DNA of 64,000 bases from Blasia pusilla (taxonomy: Eukaryota; Marchantiophyta; Marchantiopsida; Blasiales): the NCBI GenBank assembly GCA_050084515.1, contig CM114272.1:22258001-22322000 (forward strand), given 5' to 3'. Below the pieces are notes generated by a model. It did no database searches, was not told the DNA's origin, and saw nothing but the letters and a program-made list of their open reading frames with translations. Below are positions 1 to 10,392 of the stretch, piece after piece. The position numbers were made by a program, and so were the translations under genes. Position 1 is the stretch's first letter. Each line of letters begins with the position of its first letter.

Positions 1-1008
1 ACAATTTAACCCTAAAAATTGCCTAGCAATGGCAGTTTTGCAAGATTGACCATAACTTTTTGTTCGCAACTCCAAATTATACACCATCTATTGCAAAGCT
101 TCACGATCTACGACAACATCAAAAAATATTTTGAATCGGACATTCCAGTAAAAACTGACGGATATTGTTGTAAATCCCAACGTCTTTTCTCCTACATAAA
201 TTTTGGCAGCGCTTTTGCACTGATTTCTCCCAACAAAAATGTAAAACCTATGAAAATAAAAATCAACAAGCTACATGGTGCTCTCGAGAGCACCGGCATG
301 GGGCAACCCGCCCCCACACTCAATCCATACCAAAAATTGGGCAGCACTTCCGCGTGCCACTCTTCCACACAAAAAATCGCCGAAGGAAACATCACAACTA
401 AGCAGCTCTTGCTCCGGTGAGCAGTCCCATGAACCGTTGAACGGGGAATACGATCCCCAATTTGCAAAACCAGCGAGTGATCAGCGAGCTCCCCCATGAA
501 GCTCTCTCACTCACTCATTCTCTCTTTGTAAAATAAGATCCAATCTCTCTCACAACACCATAGTTCTCACATGTGTGCACTCTCACGTCTCTCTCTCAAT
601 CTCAAACCAAACCCACTCTTCTAATAAGAGGCTTGGATTACACTCACAAGGCAAGGGACCATAGCTCCGCCACCTCGTGCCAAGAGGTTCAACAAAGAGA
701 GAATGAGCTCTCAAGCTCTCTCTCCATGGTAACCTATGCTCCCAAGTCATCTCCTTGGCTCTTGACCTGATGTAGGAGGTCAAGGAACACTATAGAAAAA
801 TAGAAAGTCGACCATATACTCAGAATGGTACTTACCTAAAATAGTAAGTTCGTCAATATGGCTCCAAATGAGCCGAAACGAAAGGGAAACCTACTCTCGC
901 AGGTTTTCCGAGGCCTCAGTAGGTCATCCTCAACCTCTTGAGTCTGTCCTCCACTACTCGCGAAGGCGATCTACTAGATCTTACTGATCTATCCTAAAAG
1001 ATGTGACA
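1..1008 (-). repeat. LTR copy A of the DNMT-PHD element
   Basis: This stretch aligns by eye with 15741-16827 over nearly its full length, from the block containing 'aaccctaaaaattgcctagc' to the block ending 'taaaagatgtgaca'. On the minus strand the LTR would begin TGTCAC. Position 1 falls only about 3 nt inside the repeat compared with copy B, so almost the whole LTR is present. It lacks the tandem 40-bp segment seen in copy B. Confidence 0.7.
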
Positions 1009-1426
1009 TGGTCCGTATTTAACTAACTCTAAATATTCCAATTAAATCTAAGCAAATATTAGTATCCCATGTTTCATCATTTTTCACCATCCTTTTCTAA
1101 GGCACACACTATTTTTTTAATAAAAGAAAGGAGAATGTGGAAGTGGAGGAGTTTCTCCATTTTTCCCCAAAGGATAGATGGTCCTCTCTAGAGTTTGAGG
1201 GAGGCCCATCAATCCTTAACCGTTCAAAAGGAGAGGATAGAAGAGTATGATTCCATCTTCCCCTCCTTTCTCATGAGTAAATAGTACTCATGAGATCAAC
1301 AATGGAGGAGGTACAGCTAAACGTCCATACTAAGGGTCGATACTATCTAATTTATAGAGTAGGTATATTAGGATAGAAAATGATAATGAATTCAATAGAT
1401 TAGATTTGTGGAAAAATCCAAAAGCC
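1009..1426. other. No recognised feature (418 bp)
   Basis: AT-rich sequence between LTR copy A and the first inverted repeat of the MULE-like element. I see no gene or repeat in it. It could be part of the insertion that separates LTR A from the 3'-UTR block at 6221. Confidence 0.3.
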
Positions 1427-1640
1427 ATAACCATCCGAGGGTAGGCTTGGATTGCCCTCGGGTTACGAAGCGGCTTTATTACTTCTTAGTTCGAGCTCGT
1501 GTGTGAATTAGCTAGATCTGGGGTAACGGAGATAAACGGGAGAGACGAACGGCGTTCGACGTCCGCATTTAGGAAATTTTGGATCCGGATGTGCTCACAT
1601 ATGAGGCTCGGTGACACTTATATCTGTGCGGTCACTTATA
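1427..1640 (+). repeat. Left terminal inverted repeat of MULE-like element
   Basis: Begins 'ataaccatccgagggtaggc' and matches the reverse complement of 6035-6220. A shared core runs from 'ttgccctcgggttacgaagc' through 'cgtgtgtgaattagctag' to the 'gcatttaggaaat' block. The left copy has an extra segment of about 19 bp near 1530-1550. Confidence 0.75.
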
Positions 1641-2626
1641 TCCGTGCGGTCACGCTGAGCTTGGTTACTACAGCGAGTTCTACATGACGCTACTACGACG
1701 CATATCAGTTTGAGCAGTTCGGGGCTTGGTCTCGGCGTTCGGGTACAATGGATCTCTTGGATGCGATCACAGTTTGGCGCCATTTCCCAAAGGACTTCAT
1801 TCTCAACCAAGGCGCCATTTCCACTGTTGCCCCCGATTGTGGATTCGTGTTCACATGTGACCAAAGGAGGTCTGAAGTTGGGCTGAAATCAGCTATACCG
1901 AGGTGAGATGGCTCACAATTTATTTGAGCTTGTGTTAGATACGATTGATTTGAGTTTGTGTTAGAAATATAATCTCTTTCTATTTTAATATACTCCTAAG
2001 ATGGCCAACAATTGAAATGGCTTTGATTCGTAAATTTTTGTGTGTGAGCTAAATGGATTTGATCTATACATTGCGTTATGTTGTGTCAGAGACGACTTGT
2101 GTAACACCAACTCTGAGTAGGACTCATGACGATTTTGCGTAGCAATAAGCAACGAACTACACAAACCATGAAATGCAAAGGTCAGTATCCAAACACCTTC
2201 TTTCGAATGGAGAAATGGATAGTGTCAGTCCATTAGAAGTACAAATCACTCTAGGCATTTAGACCGTTTCAATTATTGTGTTGCTCACATAAGTGGTATA
2301 GAGCGAAACCAATTGACAAAAGGCTTGTTCTCATGCCTGCAAATGCAAATTAAAGTAATTTGGATAAATTTGGTCACATGCTTTATAAACCCCGGCCCTC
2401 CCCCATTGCAATTATCTTTGAATGTGAATGATGTTGTTCAAAATCTTTGTATCAACGCACTCTAGATTCTGAAGTAATGAATTAATACAAAAATCGTTCG
2501 TGGATATGTGTTACTATGTTCTTAAGGTGGGCGCTCTTATTATGAGCATACAACAAATTGTCTTAAGATCTGTCTGTCTAAAACCCCATTTTTCTAGAGT
2601 ACATAACATATGATACTTCACTTACC

Positions 2627-3263
2627 ATGTCTATGTTAATTTCATATAGTTATACTCTACCTTGTGACGCTATCCAAAAACCTCAGGCAGGGCCTTTCAA
2701 CAAGAATGCACTAACTCTCTACGGACCTAGACAAGAAGCCTATATAGAGGCATCTCGATTCCCTGATTTCTTATTAGGAGAGGAGGATTTGCAACATTTC
2801 CAAACACAATTCAAGAAAACCAAGTCAGACCTGAACCATGTTTTGGGCCCCACTATTTACTATTGGTGTGCATATGGCCCACAAGATTGGCGGAAGGTGG
2901 TGTGGAAGAAGTTACCCCCCTCAGATATTTCACAAGAATGATTGGAAGGAAGGGGGGAAAGGGAGTAGGCCTGAAAACCAATGTATACGTCTTGGTTTAG
3001 CACAAGGAAGGGGCTGCCAATGTCACTTTGTTGTTATAGCTCCCTATAATAGGCCTAGTTGCATGTTAATCCGATTCCTTCATCCACGACACAGTGATAA
3101 ATCTGGTAGCATATCCCATGGTGATTTAGATAGAACAACTTCAATTGCCAATGCTGACATTGCTCTCGAGTTGAGCCCCACATGTCAAGATTTTGAGGAG
3201 CGTTTGCTGCACGTGAATATCAGCCCGCTCCATATCATGAAAATACCCATCCCAAATGGTTAA
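2627..3263 (+). pseudogene. MULE-like transposase N-terminal fragment (broken, opposite strand to the catalytic part)
   Basis: Two overlapping frames (2627-2941 and 2838-3263) encode a segment with 'GRGCQCHFVV' and a following His/Gly block ('ISHGDLD'). This resembles the Cys/His-containing N-terminal region of MULE-type transposases. A frame change occurs near 2840-2940. It points away from the catalytic fragments at 3334-4216, which lie on the other strand, so an internal inversion is likely. The assignment of this part is weaker than that of the catalytic part. It is not functional as it stands. Confidence 0.5.
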
Positions 3264-3333
3264 TAGCAGATTTCCCTATATCATGTATTGCAAGCTATTG
3301 TAGATGGATTGTGGAACTAAAGGAATGCCTTAC

Positions 3334-4216
3334 CTGATGCTTGCATGTGAATCCTTCTTGAGCATGTGGGCAAGTGCACGTTATATTCTTGGAGTCATAG
3401 TTGCATAGCAAATGCCACAAACCAGGCTTTGATTTACTCAATACCTTCCATACTTGATGCCATTATGATTCTCAAAGCTCACATGCGAATCCGGAATTGC
3501 TTTAGTATTTGTCTCGCCATATTCATGACCTTCTGAATCGCCTTGTTCCGCCTCCCTTCAAAATTCAAAAGTGCCATGTACCAAAATAAATCCTCAATTT
3601 CATTAGTTAGCATCTGTAGTAGCCAAGTAATCTCTCTTGTGCCTTTGGTAGGCATGCTTGCTCTAAGATGTGTCTTGAGTGTTGCGTGTCACCTTTCAAT
3701 AGCAGCGTTGGTGTCTTGTGCAGACCTAGATTCATTTCGGTATCCTTTCGCCCATGAGTACAATTTTGTGTGCCAATATCCAGCATAGTATTTAACAAAG
3801 TGTTGCTCACTTTTTGTATATTTGCGAATGAACTCCAAAGACATATGCTCAGGATCTGCAGACAACATACCAAAAAACTTAGAGCTAGCAAATGTGAAAA
3901 CGGACATGGCATGCATATGGTATACATGCTGATTTTAAATAATCACTTACCAACTCCGCGGCTATACAATATCTTGCTTCATATCAGCTTTTATTATGGG
4001 ACACAACGCTCGTTGATAAAGTTGCCTAAGCCACGCTTTCCTGACATGCCAAATACAAAGGTGGATAGGAACACCCGAGAATAATTCCTTCATGGTGGAA
4101 TGTTCCTCCTTTGAGTCGTCCACAATAAAACAAGATGGTTTCCAAGGTAGCGGAGGATCATTCCCACTTACAAAAATCATTGCTTCAACATAACTCTTGA
4201 TGAACAAGGTCTTCAT
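3334..4216 (-). pseudogene. MULE-like transposase catalytic and SWIM-domain fragment
   Basis: Read on the minus strand, 4216-3962 encodes 'CFIVDDSKEEHSTMKELF' followed by 'IHLCIWHVRKAW', the acidic motif and C/W-H region of MULE transposases. The same frame resumes at 3916 and reaches 'TNAAIER', where a TGA at 3689-3691 replaces the expected Trp of the conserved IERWHATLK-type block. The frame is then open to about 3505. In another frame, 3377-3334 encodes 'CTCPHAQEGFTCKHQ', a CxCx(n)CxH SWIM zinc finger, immediately followed by a GTAAGG splice-donor-like sequence. The family normally cuts and pastes DNA by a DDE mechanism; this copy cannot, because of its stops and frame changes. Confidence 0.75.
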
Positions 4217-6034
4217 ATGTATGACATTGTAGAATTACCCATACCATAGGTAATCCATTGAGGAAAGAATAAAAACCAAGGAAGGTGAATAGCTGCTACT
4301 GCACCATAAAAACAAAACAAAACAAAACCATCAGATCTAGATCCTTGCCCCTGTTTGTCTAAGATAGCCGTATCCAAAAAACACGTATAAGAAATGAATC
4401 ACAACCACTAAAATTGCAATCTTCCTTGCTTGGATTAAAAGCGTCTTGCACTTATTTAGAACAAAGGGTTTAGAGGTGCTTAAGGAATTATACACCATAA
4501 TCAAAACACCAAAACTCATAGTCAGGCACAATCTGCACTTCAATCCATTTGTGGATTTCAACACTCTTGATCATATTTGTTAAGAGGCCACAACCAATAA
4601 ATAATTCTTGAACACCACAAAACCATGAATATCAACAATACTCAAGTGGTAGTATGCGCAAAGTGTGTTCCCATATTAGATGATTGCCACGAACAAACAT
4701 AACAGTAGTGCTTGCCATGAGTTGAAGAAAATATGTATATGAACTCCAAATCATAAGGGTTCAGGGCTGATATCAGAAATATACATAAATTCTTGAATAA
4801 CTCCATTTTCTTACAAGGCTACAAGTTTTATTTGATGTCCCTTAAACCGCATTTGACTACACAGGGGACTAAGACATACCTCATATGGATTGGTGCCATG
4901 TGTGGCATCCATGCTAATCGCACTTGTATCTGACTAGATTTTGTAACATCCATGGGGTGGAGAAGACTAGTGCAAATAGTTCATACAAGTGACCACTTAA
5001 ACCACTACCAAAATTCAGGAACGAGAATGCTAGGAAAAATGTGTAGGCTTTGGCTAGTGTGAGGAAATGCATTCATGAAAGCAAAAAAATTGCAAATTAG
5101 ACGCAAAGACTCCACTCCACGGCTCATTGAATCACACAATTTTGAATGATTGATAGATGAATTCTACAACATTGTAATCAACTAATGTGGAAATATACTA
5201 AGTGAATTAAATCCTACCTATTAGCCAAACATGGAAAACATACCAAAAACCCGTGGCTTCGCTCCTACACATGAAATGCTCCTCGACGACCTTAGGTTTG
5301 CTTGTTCAGCATGTAAGAGTCGAAACAGATACAACAATGCATGAAAAAAAAGGTTCCTCAAAATGTGTAGCTCTCTACGCAGCAACTTTCGAAAATTTCC
5401 TAAGCCACTCCACTCGGAGTTTCTTGCTGGACCCACTTCCCTCCCGATTATGTGTTGCGAACCTTCCCTACGACGTCGCAACAGAAAAAGCAGATCGATG
5501 ATGAAACAAATGTAAATACGACATCCATTGTCACTCAAGATCAGTCCAGGTCGAGGGTAAGACGATGCATATCATGAAACCAAGCTAACTATAATGGCGG
5601 TGATCTGCAAGAGACAACTCGAACTTCCCGCTCCACTTCGAAGCAGAGTTGATCCGAAATGGGAAGCTCAGAGCTACAAATGCTCACCATTGCTCAATCA
5701 GCCCAGACCACCTAAATCCTTAGGCTCGCACCTTTGCTCAACACCCATCTGAAACAAAAATCTAATGCGGATGCACCTAAAATCTGATTCATACGCAACT
5801 AAAATCAGCTTCTCCCGGAAGCCATAACTAGCTTTGCCCGACCTTTGATCTGCTCGCCGCTTTGCTCCTTCAATTGTTCCTTCGCTCCTATGTTCTGCCT
5901 CGACCTTGAACGTCTTCCTCCAATGCCTGTCTCCCTGCGTACCTCATTTAGGGTTAATCACGCCCGAACCATGTAGTTTTCACGCCCTCTTGGAATAACC
6001 ACGTCCCTCCCGCGTATCTTGTTCCACACTTACC
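4217..6034. other. Internal MULE-like sequence without a confirmed gene
   Basis: About 1.8 kb between the transposase fragment and the right inverted repeat. On the minus strand 4564-4337 gives a 75-codon frame, and an adjacent frame contains 'DAFNPSKEDCNFSGCD'. It could be further transposase or captured host sequence; I could not identify it. The rest shows no coding signal that I recognise. Confidence 0.3.
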
Positions 6035-6220
6035 GTGACCACGCTGCATATCTGAGCTCGATATTTGAGCCCATCCGGCTCCGATATTTCCTAAATGCGA
6101 CGTCGGACGCCATTCGTTTGGTACCCCGGACCTAGCTAATTCACACACGATCCGGAACTAAGAAGTAATAAAGCCGCTTCGTAACCCGAGGGCAATTAAA
6201 GCCTGCCCTTGGATGGTTAT
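6035..6220 (-). repeat. Right terminal inverted repeat of MULE-like element
   Basis: Reverse complement matches 1427-1640 starting from the common terminus 'ataaccatcc'. Identity is high through the first 90 bp, apart from small substitutions, then fades toward about 6035. Confidence 0.75.
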
Positions 6221-6348
6221 GTGTCGTGCGCATACACATCGCTACACAACATACATCGCTATCATCAAACACACACACAAACATGCACGATCCCATGCTA
6301 ACTCATGGCATCCAAACAACGAGACAAGAAGTACCAAAATATCTCCAA
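6221..6348 (-). repeat. 3'-UTR block X, duplicated copy
   Basis: Near-copy of 6867-7029, starting with the 'gtcgtgcgcatac' core (6223-6259) and ending 'ccaaaatatctccaa'. It lacks most of the CA/CACG microsatellite of the other copy. A 37-bp core of the same block, in reverse orientation, occurs at 55043-55079 in the plus-strand relative. The block is therefore a conserved part of this retrotransposon family, probably just inside the 3' LTR. Confidence 0.75.
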
Positions 6349-6866
6349 TAAAGTAAGATCAAATCTCTCTCACAACACCATAGTTCTCACATGTGTGCAC
6401 TCTCGCATGTCTCTCTCAATGTCAAACCAAACCGACTCTCCTAATGAGAGGTTTGGGTAACACACACAAGGCAAGCAAGACCATAGCTCCACCACCTCAT
6501 GCCAAGAGGTTCAACAAAGAGAGAATGAGCTCTCAAGCTCTCTCTCCTTGAGGTATACCCCTCCCCTCTCCCAAGCTTTCTCCATGGTAACCTATGCTCT
6601 CAAGTCACCTCCTTGGCTCTTGACCTGATGTAGGAGGTCAAAGGCCACTTACCAAAAATAGAAAGTTGGTCATATACTCAAAATAGTACTTACCTAAAAT
6701 AGTAAGTTCCTCAATATGGCTCCAAATGAGCCGAAACGAAGGGGAAACCTACTCTCTCAAGTTTCTTGCGGCCTCAACAAGTCATCCTCGACCTATAGAG
6801 CATGTCCTCCACTACTCACGAAGGTGCTCTACTAGATCTTACCGATCTATCCTAAAAGATGTGACA
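6349..6866 (-). repeat. LTR copy C (half LTR)
   Basis: Matches 16286-16827 of LTR copy B and the second half of copy A, ending at the same 'gtgaca' boundary. The other half of the LTR is missing and is replaced by block X at 6221-6348. It carries one copy of the 40-bp segment that is tandemly doubled in copy B. Confidence 0.75.
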
Positions 6867-7029
6867 CTTGTCGTGCGCATACATATCGCTACACAACATA
6901 CATCGTTGTCACCGAACACACACACAAACACGCACGCACGCACGCACACACACACACACAAACACGCACGATCCCATGCTAACTCATGGTATCCAAACAA
7001 CGAGACAAGAAGTACCAAAATATTTCCAA
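6867..7029 (-). repeat. 3'-UTR block X with CA/CACG microsatellite
   Basis: Second copy of the 6221-6348 block, directly beside the outer edge of LTR C. At about 6919-6975 it contains a simple repeat of CA and CACG units. In minus-strand orientation it would lie at the end of the internal region, next to the 3' LTR. Confidence 0.75.
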
Positions 7030-8238
7030 TCGCCCCCTTTGTCGTGCGCCTACTCTCCTTGAACGTTAATCTTGTTTGTTGCGGAAGCGTGCGTTCAGTA
7101 GGTCACGCTCTCAACGCTGATCTGCATCCAAACACGCACTTCGGTTAGTCGGGTCTTGGATCAATCAGCGGGATTACTTTCCGAGTTCTCGTCTCGGACT
7201 CTCTCTTCAAGCTCAACCTTCCTAGTTTCGCGGTTTCCAACACGGGCAAGTCTCGAAAGACTTGGGACAGACTTTCTTCAGTCGGTTCGGGAACTGAAAC
7301 GGCGTTTCGCGCCTAAGCGGTTCCAAATGTCCGATGAACATCCAATGAGTTCCTCACCAAGACTCGCACAAGTGAATCTCGGGTTGGAATCCAAGTGTGG
7401 CATACAAAGTCCACTCCCTTGGATCAGGTTTGGGTTTCGGGTTTCCGCGCCAAACTCCCGTTTCATCCCGTGCCTCTGAAACGCCGTTTGGCGCCCAAAG
7501 TGGGGTTTCGTTTCCCGAGACATCTCAGAGAAGGTACTCCCCTTACTAGTACTTCTGGGGATCTCTGGGGCCCCCTACATTTAGGGGAAAGACACAGGGC
7601 CCCTCCATTGGCCCTCAACCCGATTGCTCTCTGAATCGTTTTCGGCCAATATCTCAGCCTGTACTTATGCGTTTGCTGAGATCTTTGGTGCGTTGGAAGC
7701 GTCTTGAGATCAGCTTTCCAACGCGCCCTTACATGTCCCAAACGCATCTCGGAGCTCAACGTTATGGTCCTAAACACAGTCAGATTCTCCCAAACGCTAG
7801 TCATGTTCCAAACTGGTTCTCACCTCTTTGGCAACCAACCTCCAAGACTCAACTCATCTCAAGTCTCGGCTCGCGTTTGGTCTAGGTTTCCTGGTCGCGA
7901 CCACTAACGCATGAAACGCACAACTCTGTTCCGCGTTTCGTCTCTTAGACTTTTCCAAGAGACTCTTCCAAACGCCTCTCCAAAGCGCAAACCTCGCGGC
8001 GTGAGTTCCTTTGAGTTCTGATGTTTCGCTTGGCGCGTATTTGGTGTTGTTTGGTTATGAGGGTCGCGACACCCTTAGTTGGTGGTTAGGTCCCTCTAAC
8101 TCTAGATAGCCCTCTATCCCTACCTGCCATGACATACATATCTCGGACGCTAAGAGCAAGAAGGCCGGGTGCTCATGTGGCCCCATCGTTAGTCACCTTC
8201 TTGTCATCCATGTCACAGACACAAGTTAGAATGTAGAA
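7030..8238. other. 3' untranslated region of the element, rich in CGTTT/AAACG words
   Basis: About 1.2 kb between block X and the end of the integrase-PHD frame. Short words of the type 'gcgtttcg' and 'ccaaacgc' recur many times between about 7290 and 8040. I see no domain in any frame. It may be element 3'-UTR or a further nested insertion. Confidence 0.35.
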
Positions 8239-8874
8239 TTACCTAGTCCTTGTACATCTGGGACACATCCATCGTCCTTGAAGAACCCTAGTGAGAGGTG
8301 GCGTCAAACATGCCATATGTCCTCCTCTCGAACACCCATCACCATGGATGTTCGAGAGGATGGGTGTTCGAGAGGATGCACCAGGGGCGGAACCACACAA
8401 CATACACCGCAAGCATGCAAAAACTATGGCTAAGCTCGGATCAACTGTACCGTCAATGTTCGGAAGAAGATGACATGGCGCACAATTACGTACATGATCC
8501 TTCATAACCATACCATCGCGTCCCTCCAACAAGAGAACACCGGATGGCAAAACCTCACGCGCTCTCAAGATGGTGCGCCTTGTTGTCACATCCAACGTCG
8601 TGGGTGCCGTCTGCTGCAAGTAGACATAGTCTCCCTGATGAAACCTTCGGATAGTAGGTCGATAACCACCTCCCCAAATAGTCGCATACCTCAACGTATT
8701 CCGATGTTGCGCAATCGCCAAGTTCTCAAACGCCATGGGCATCACTCTCCAAAACAACTCAACCCTCTCAGAACATGCTCGCATCCATACATCAGGGTCA
8801 TCAAGGTTTAACATCTCACTTGTATCTTGACGAATGGCCGCAGGTAAATCTGGCTCATGGCCATAAAGCAACAA
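8239..8874 (-). pseudogene. Integrase C-terminal region with PHD finger
   Basis: The 211-codon frame holds the integrase tail ('GDYVYLQQTAPTTLDVTT' near residues 81-98, then 'VLLLEGRDGMVMKDHV') and a PHD-type zinc finger at residues 157-207 (8254-8406). Visible metal ligands are C157, C160, C181, H186, C189, C204 and C207. The third Cys position is Gly178 and the usual Trp before the His is Gly, so the finger is damaged. A small internal duplication around 'ttcgagaggatg' lies in the same place. The frame is the same as that of integrase, RNase H and reverse transcriptase upstream, so the finger belongs to the polyprotein. PHD fingers usually bind histone H3 tails; here targeting of integration is an inference, by analogy with chromodomains of other integrases. 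Confidence 0.8.
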
Positions 8875-8970
8875 GTGCGGTGAGAAAGACGCTAAGGATA
8901 CCTACATGCTGAATCTGTATCCCATCGCCAACCACGGCAATTGAAGGTCCCAATCTCCTAGGTGACCTCT

Positions 8971-9558
8971 CTACAAGCCATACTTGCGTAGTCCTCTCTT
9001 TACCGCTTGCACAACCAACTCCACTAGTCCATCCGCCTCACGATGATCTCGCGAAGTAGTACGGTGGTTGATCAATGCCTGATCACACAAGGCCTGAAAC
9101 TCCATGCGGAACTTTGTACCCTTGTCTTTCAACACCTCAACTGGTGTGCCGTAATGACTCAACACTCGATCTAGGAAGGCATACGCTACTTCCTCACTTG
9201 CTTTGTCAGACAATGCAACCAACTCTATCCACTTCGAGAAGTGCTCGACCATCACCAACACATAACGACTATGGCGCTCGGTCAAAGGCAAAGGTCCTGC
9301 AAAATCCAACCTCCATCTATAACCTTAACCCATGATCGGAAGTGGATGCAACTGTGGAGTCGGAACATTGAACGATGCTCAAACTTGATCACACACCATG
9401 CATCTGGCAACAAACTACTGAATGTTAGTCTGCATGCCTCACCACCAATACTGAATCTGGAGCAAGCTATATGTCCGCTTCACTCCAAAATGACCCAACT
9501 CCTCGTGGGCATGACACACCAAACGTGCTCTCTGCAAAGGATGAGGCACTACACACAC
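8971..9558 (-). pseudogene. Integrase catalytic core and zinc-binding domain
   Basis: Positions 9309-8971 encode the DDE core: 'MDFAGPLPLTERHSRYVLV' (first Asp), 'GTPVEVLKDKGTKF' (second Asp) and 'DHREADGLVE' (Glu). The preceding stretch toward 9558 contains a His-x-Cys zinc region ('HAHEELGHFGVKRTYSLL' and a 'CMVCDQ' pair) broken by stops. The enzyme inserts retrotransposon cDNA into chromosomes. The core is in the same frame as the RNase H and RT upstream and the PHD region downstream. Several stops disable it. Confidence 0.8.
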
Positions 9559-10371
9559 TCAACCATCCTCCCACACTCGCAACACATGTGTCCCCTCCCA
9601 ACGGAACCGTCTAGCCCACTGTAGGACATGCTCCCGCTCTCTAGCACCCAATGTGCTCGCAACACTGCTAGTACGCAGATACTCCAAGACTACTCCATCA
9701 TCGTGAATATCTCGGCCACCTGTCGTCTCCTCATTGGCCTCGGGATCCAAGGAATCTCCATCAGACCTCGCTATCAAAGTCTCCACACTCTGGCTCTCCA
9801 TAGCCAACAAGCCTAAATAGGCTGACGCGTGCCATCCTGGCATTGACTCCTCATCACTCTCTCCATGCCATCGAGCTCCAGTCGCATCTCGGTGACTCGG
9901 GCTTGGGTTATAACTGAGCCCATCTACATCTTGGTTGAGCATCCCGTGTCTATGTCCCACCTGAAAATTGTACTCCTGCAGCAACAGAGCCCATCTCACA
10001 AGCTTCCCTGTAAGCTTGTCAGACTCCATCAACCACTTTAGTGGTTGATGATCAGTGATGATGGTAAAGGGGTTGCCGAATAAGTAATACCTGAAATGTA
10101 CGACAACCCACAACGCAACCAAGGACTTACCCTCATACAAGCTGTACTTTGCCTCTGCAACGTTTTTCGAACGGCTAGCGTAAGCCACCACGAACTCTCT
10201 ACCCTCATCATCATGTTGGGTGAGCACCGCTCTAAGTCCCAACATGCTCCAATCTGTGTGCAACTGGAAAGGACGCTCCTTGATCGGTCTCCTCAAGATG
10301 GGCGTGGACGTTAATCTATCCTTGAGCATCTGAAATGCTCGCTCCTGCTCATCCCCCCCAGTGCCACTCAT
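9559..10371 (-). pseudogene. RNase H region of Pol
   Basis: The 270-codon frame contains the Ty3/gypsy RNase H landmarks: 'FQLHTDWSMLGLRAVL' with the first Asp, 'AEAKYSLYEGKSLVALWV' at the second acidic site and 'ITDHQPLKWLM' with the third Asp, followed by 'LVRWALLLQEYNFQV'. The rest leads into the integrase zinc region. RNase H removes the RNA strand during reverse transcription. Between this frame and the RT, near 10372-10440, the frame slips and returns, so two compensating indels are likely. Confidence 0.85.
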
Positions 10372-10392
10372 GATCCACCTTGGTCAGCAAGG

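Larger units (their letters stand above)
1427..6220. mobile_element. MULE-like DNA transposon with long terminal inverted repeats
   Basis: The two ends are inverted copies of about 190-210 bp, and transposase pieces lie between them. One piece is on the plus strand (2627-3263) and others on the minus strand (about 3334-4216). The minus-strand pieces carry a DDE-type segment and a SWIM zinc finger, typical of Mutator-like elements. Long TIRs are also typical of that group. I found no 9-11 bp target duplication next to the visible ends. The right end abuts a duplicated piece of the host retrotransposon, which may explain this. Confidence 0.65.

Noticed and set aside
4337-4564. Captured host gene in the MULE-like element
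   Set aside because: The text resembles coding sequence in one frame, but I could not identify any family, and further transposase is equally possible.
1418-6229. Target-site duplication of the MULE-like element
   Set aside because: Compared 'ccaaaagcc' before 1427 with 'gtgtcgtgc' after 6220; no match. The ends may not be terminal, or the flank was changed by the adjacent duplication.
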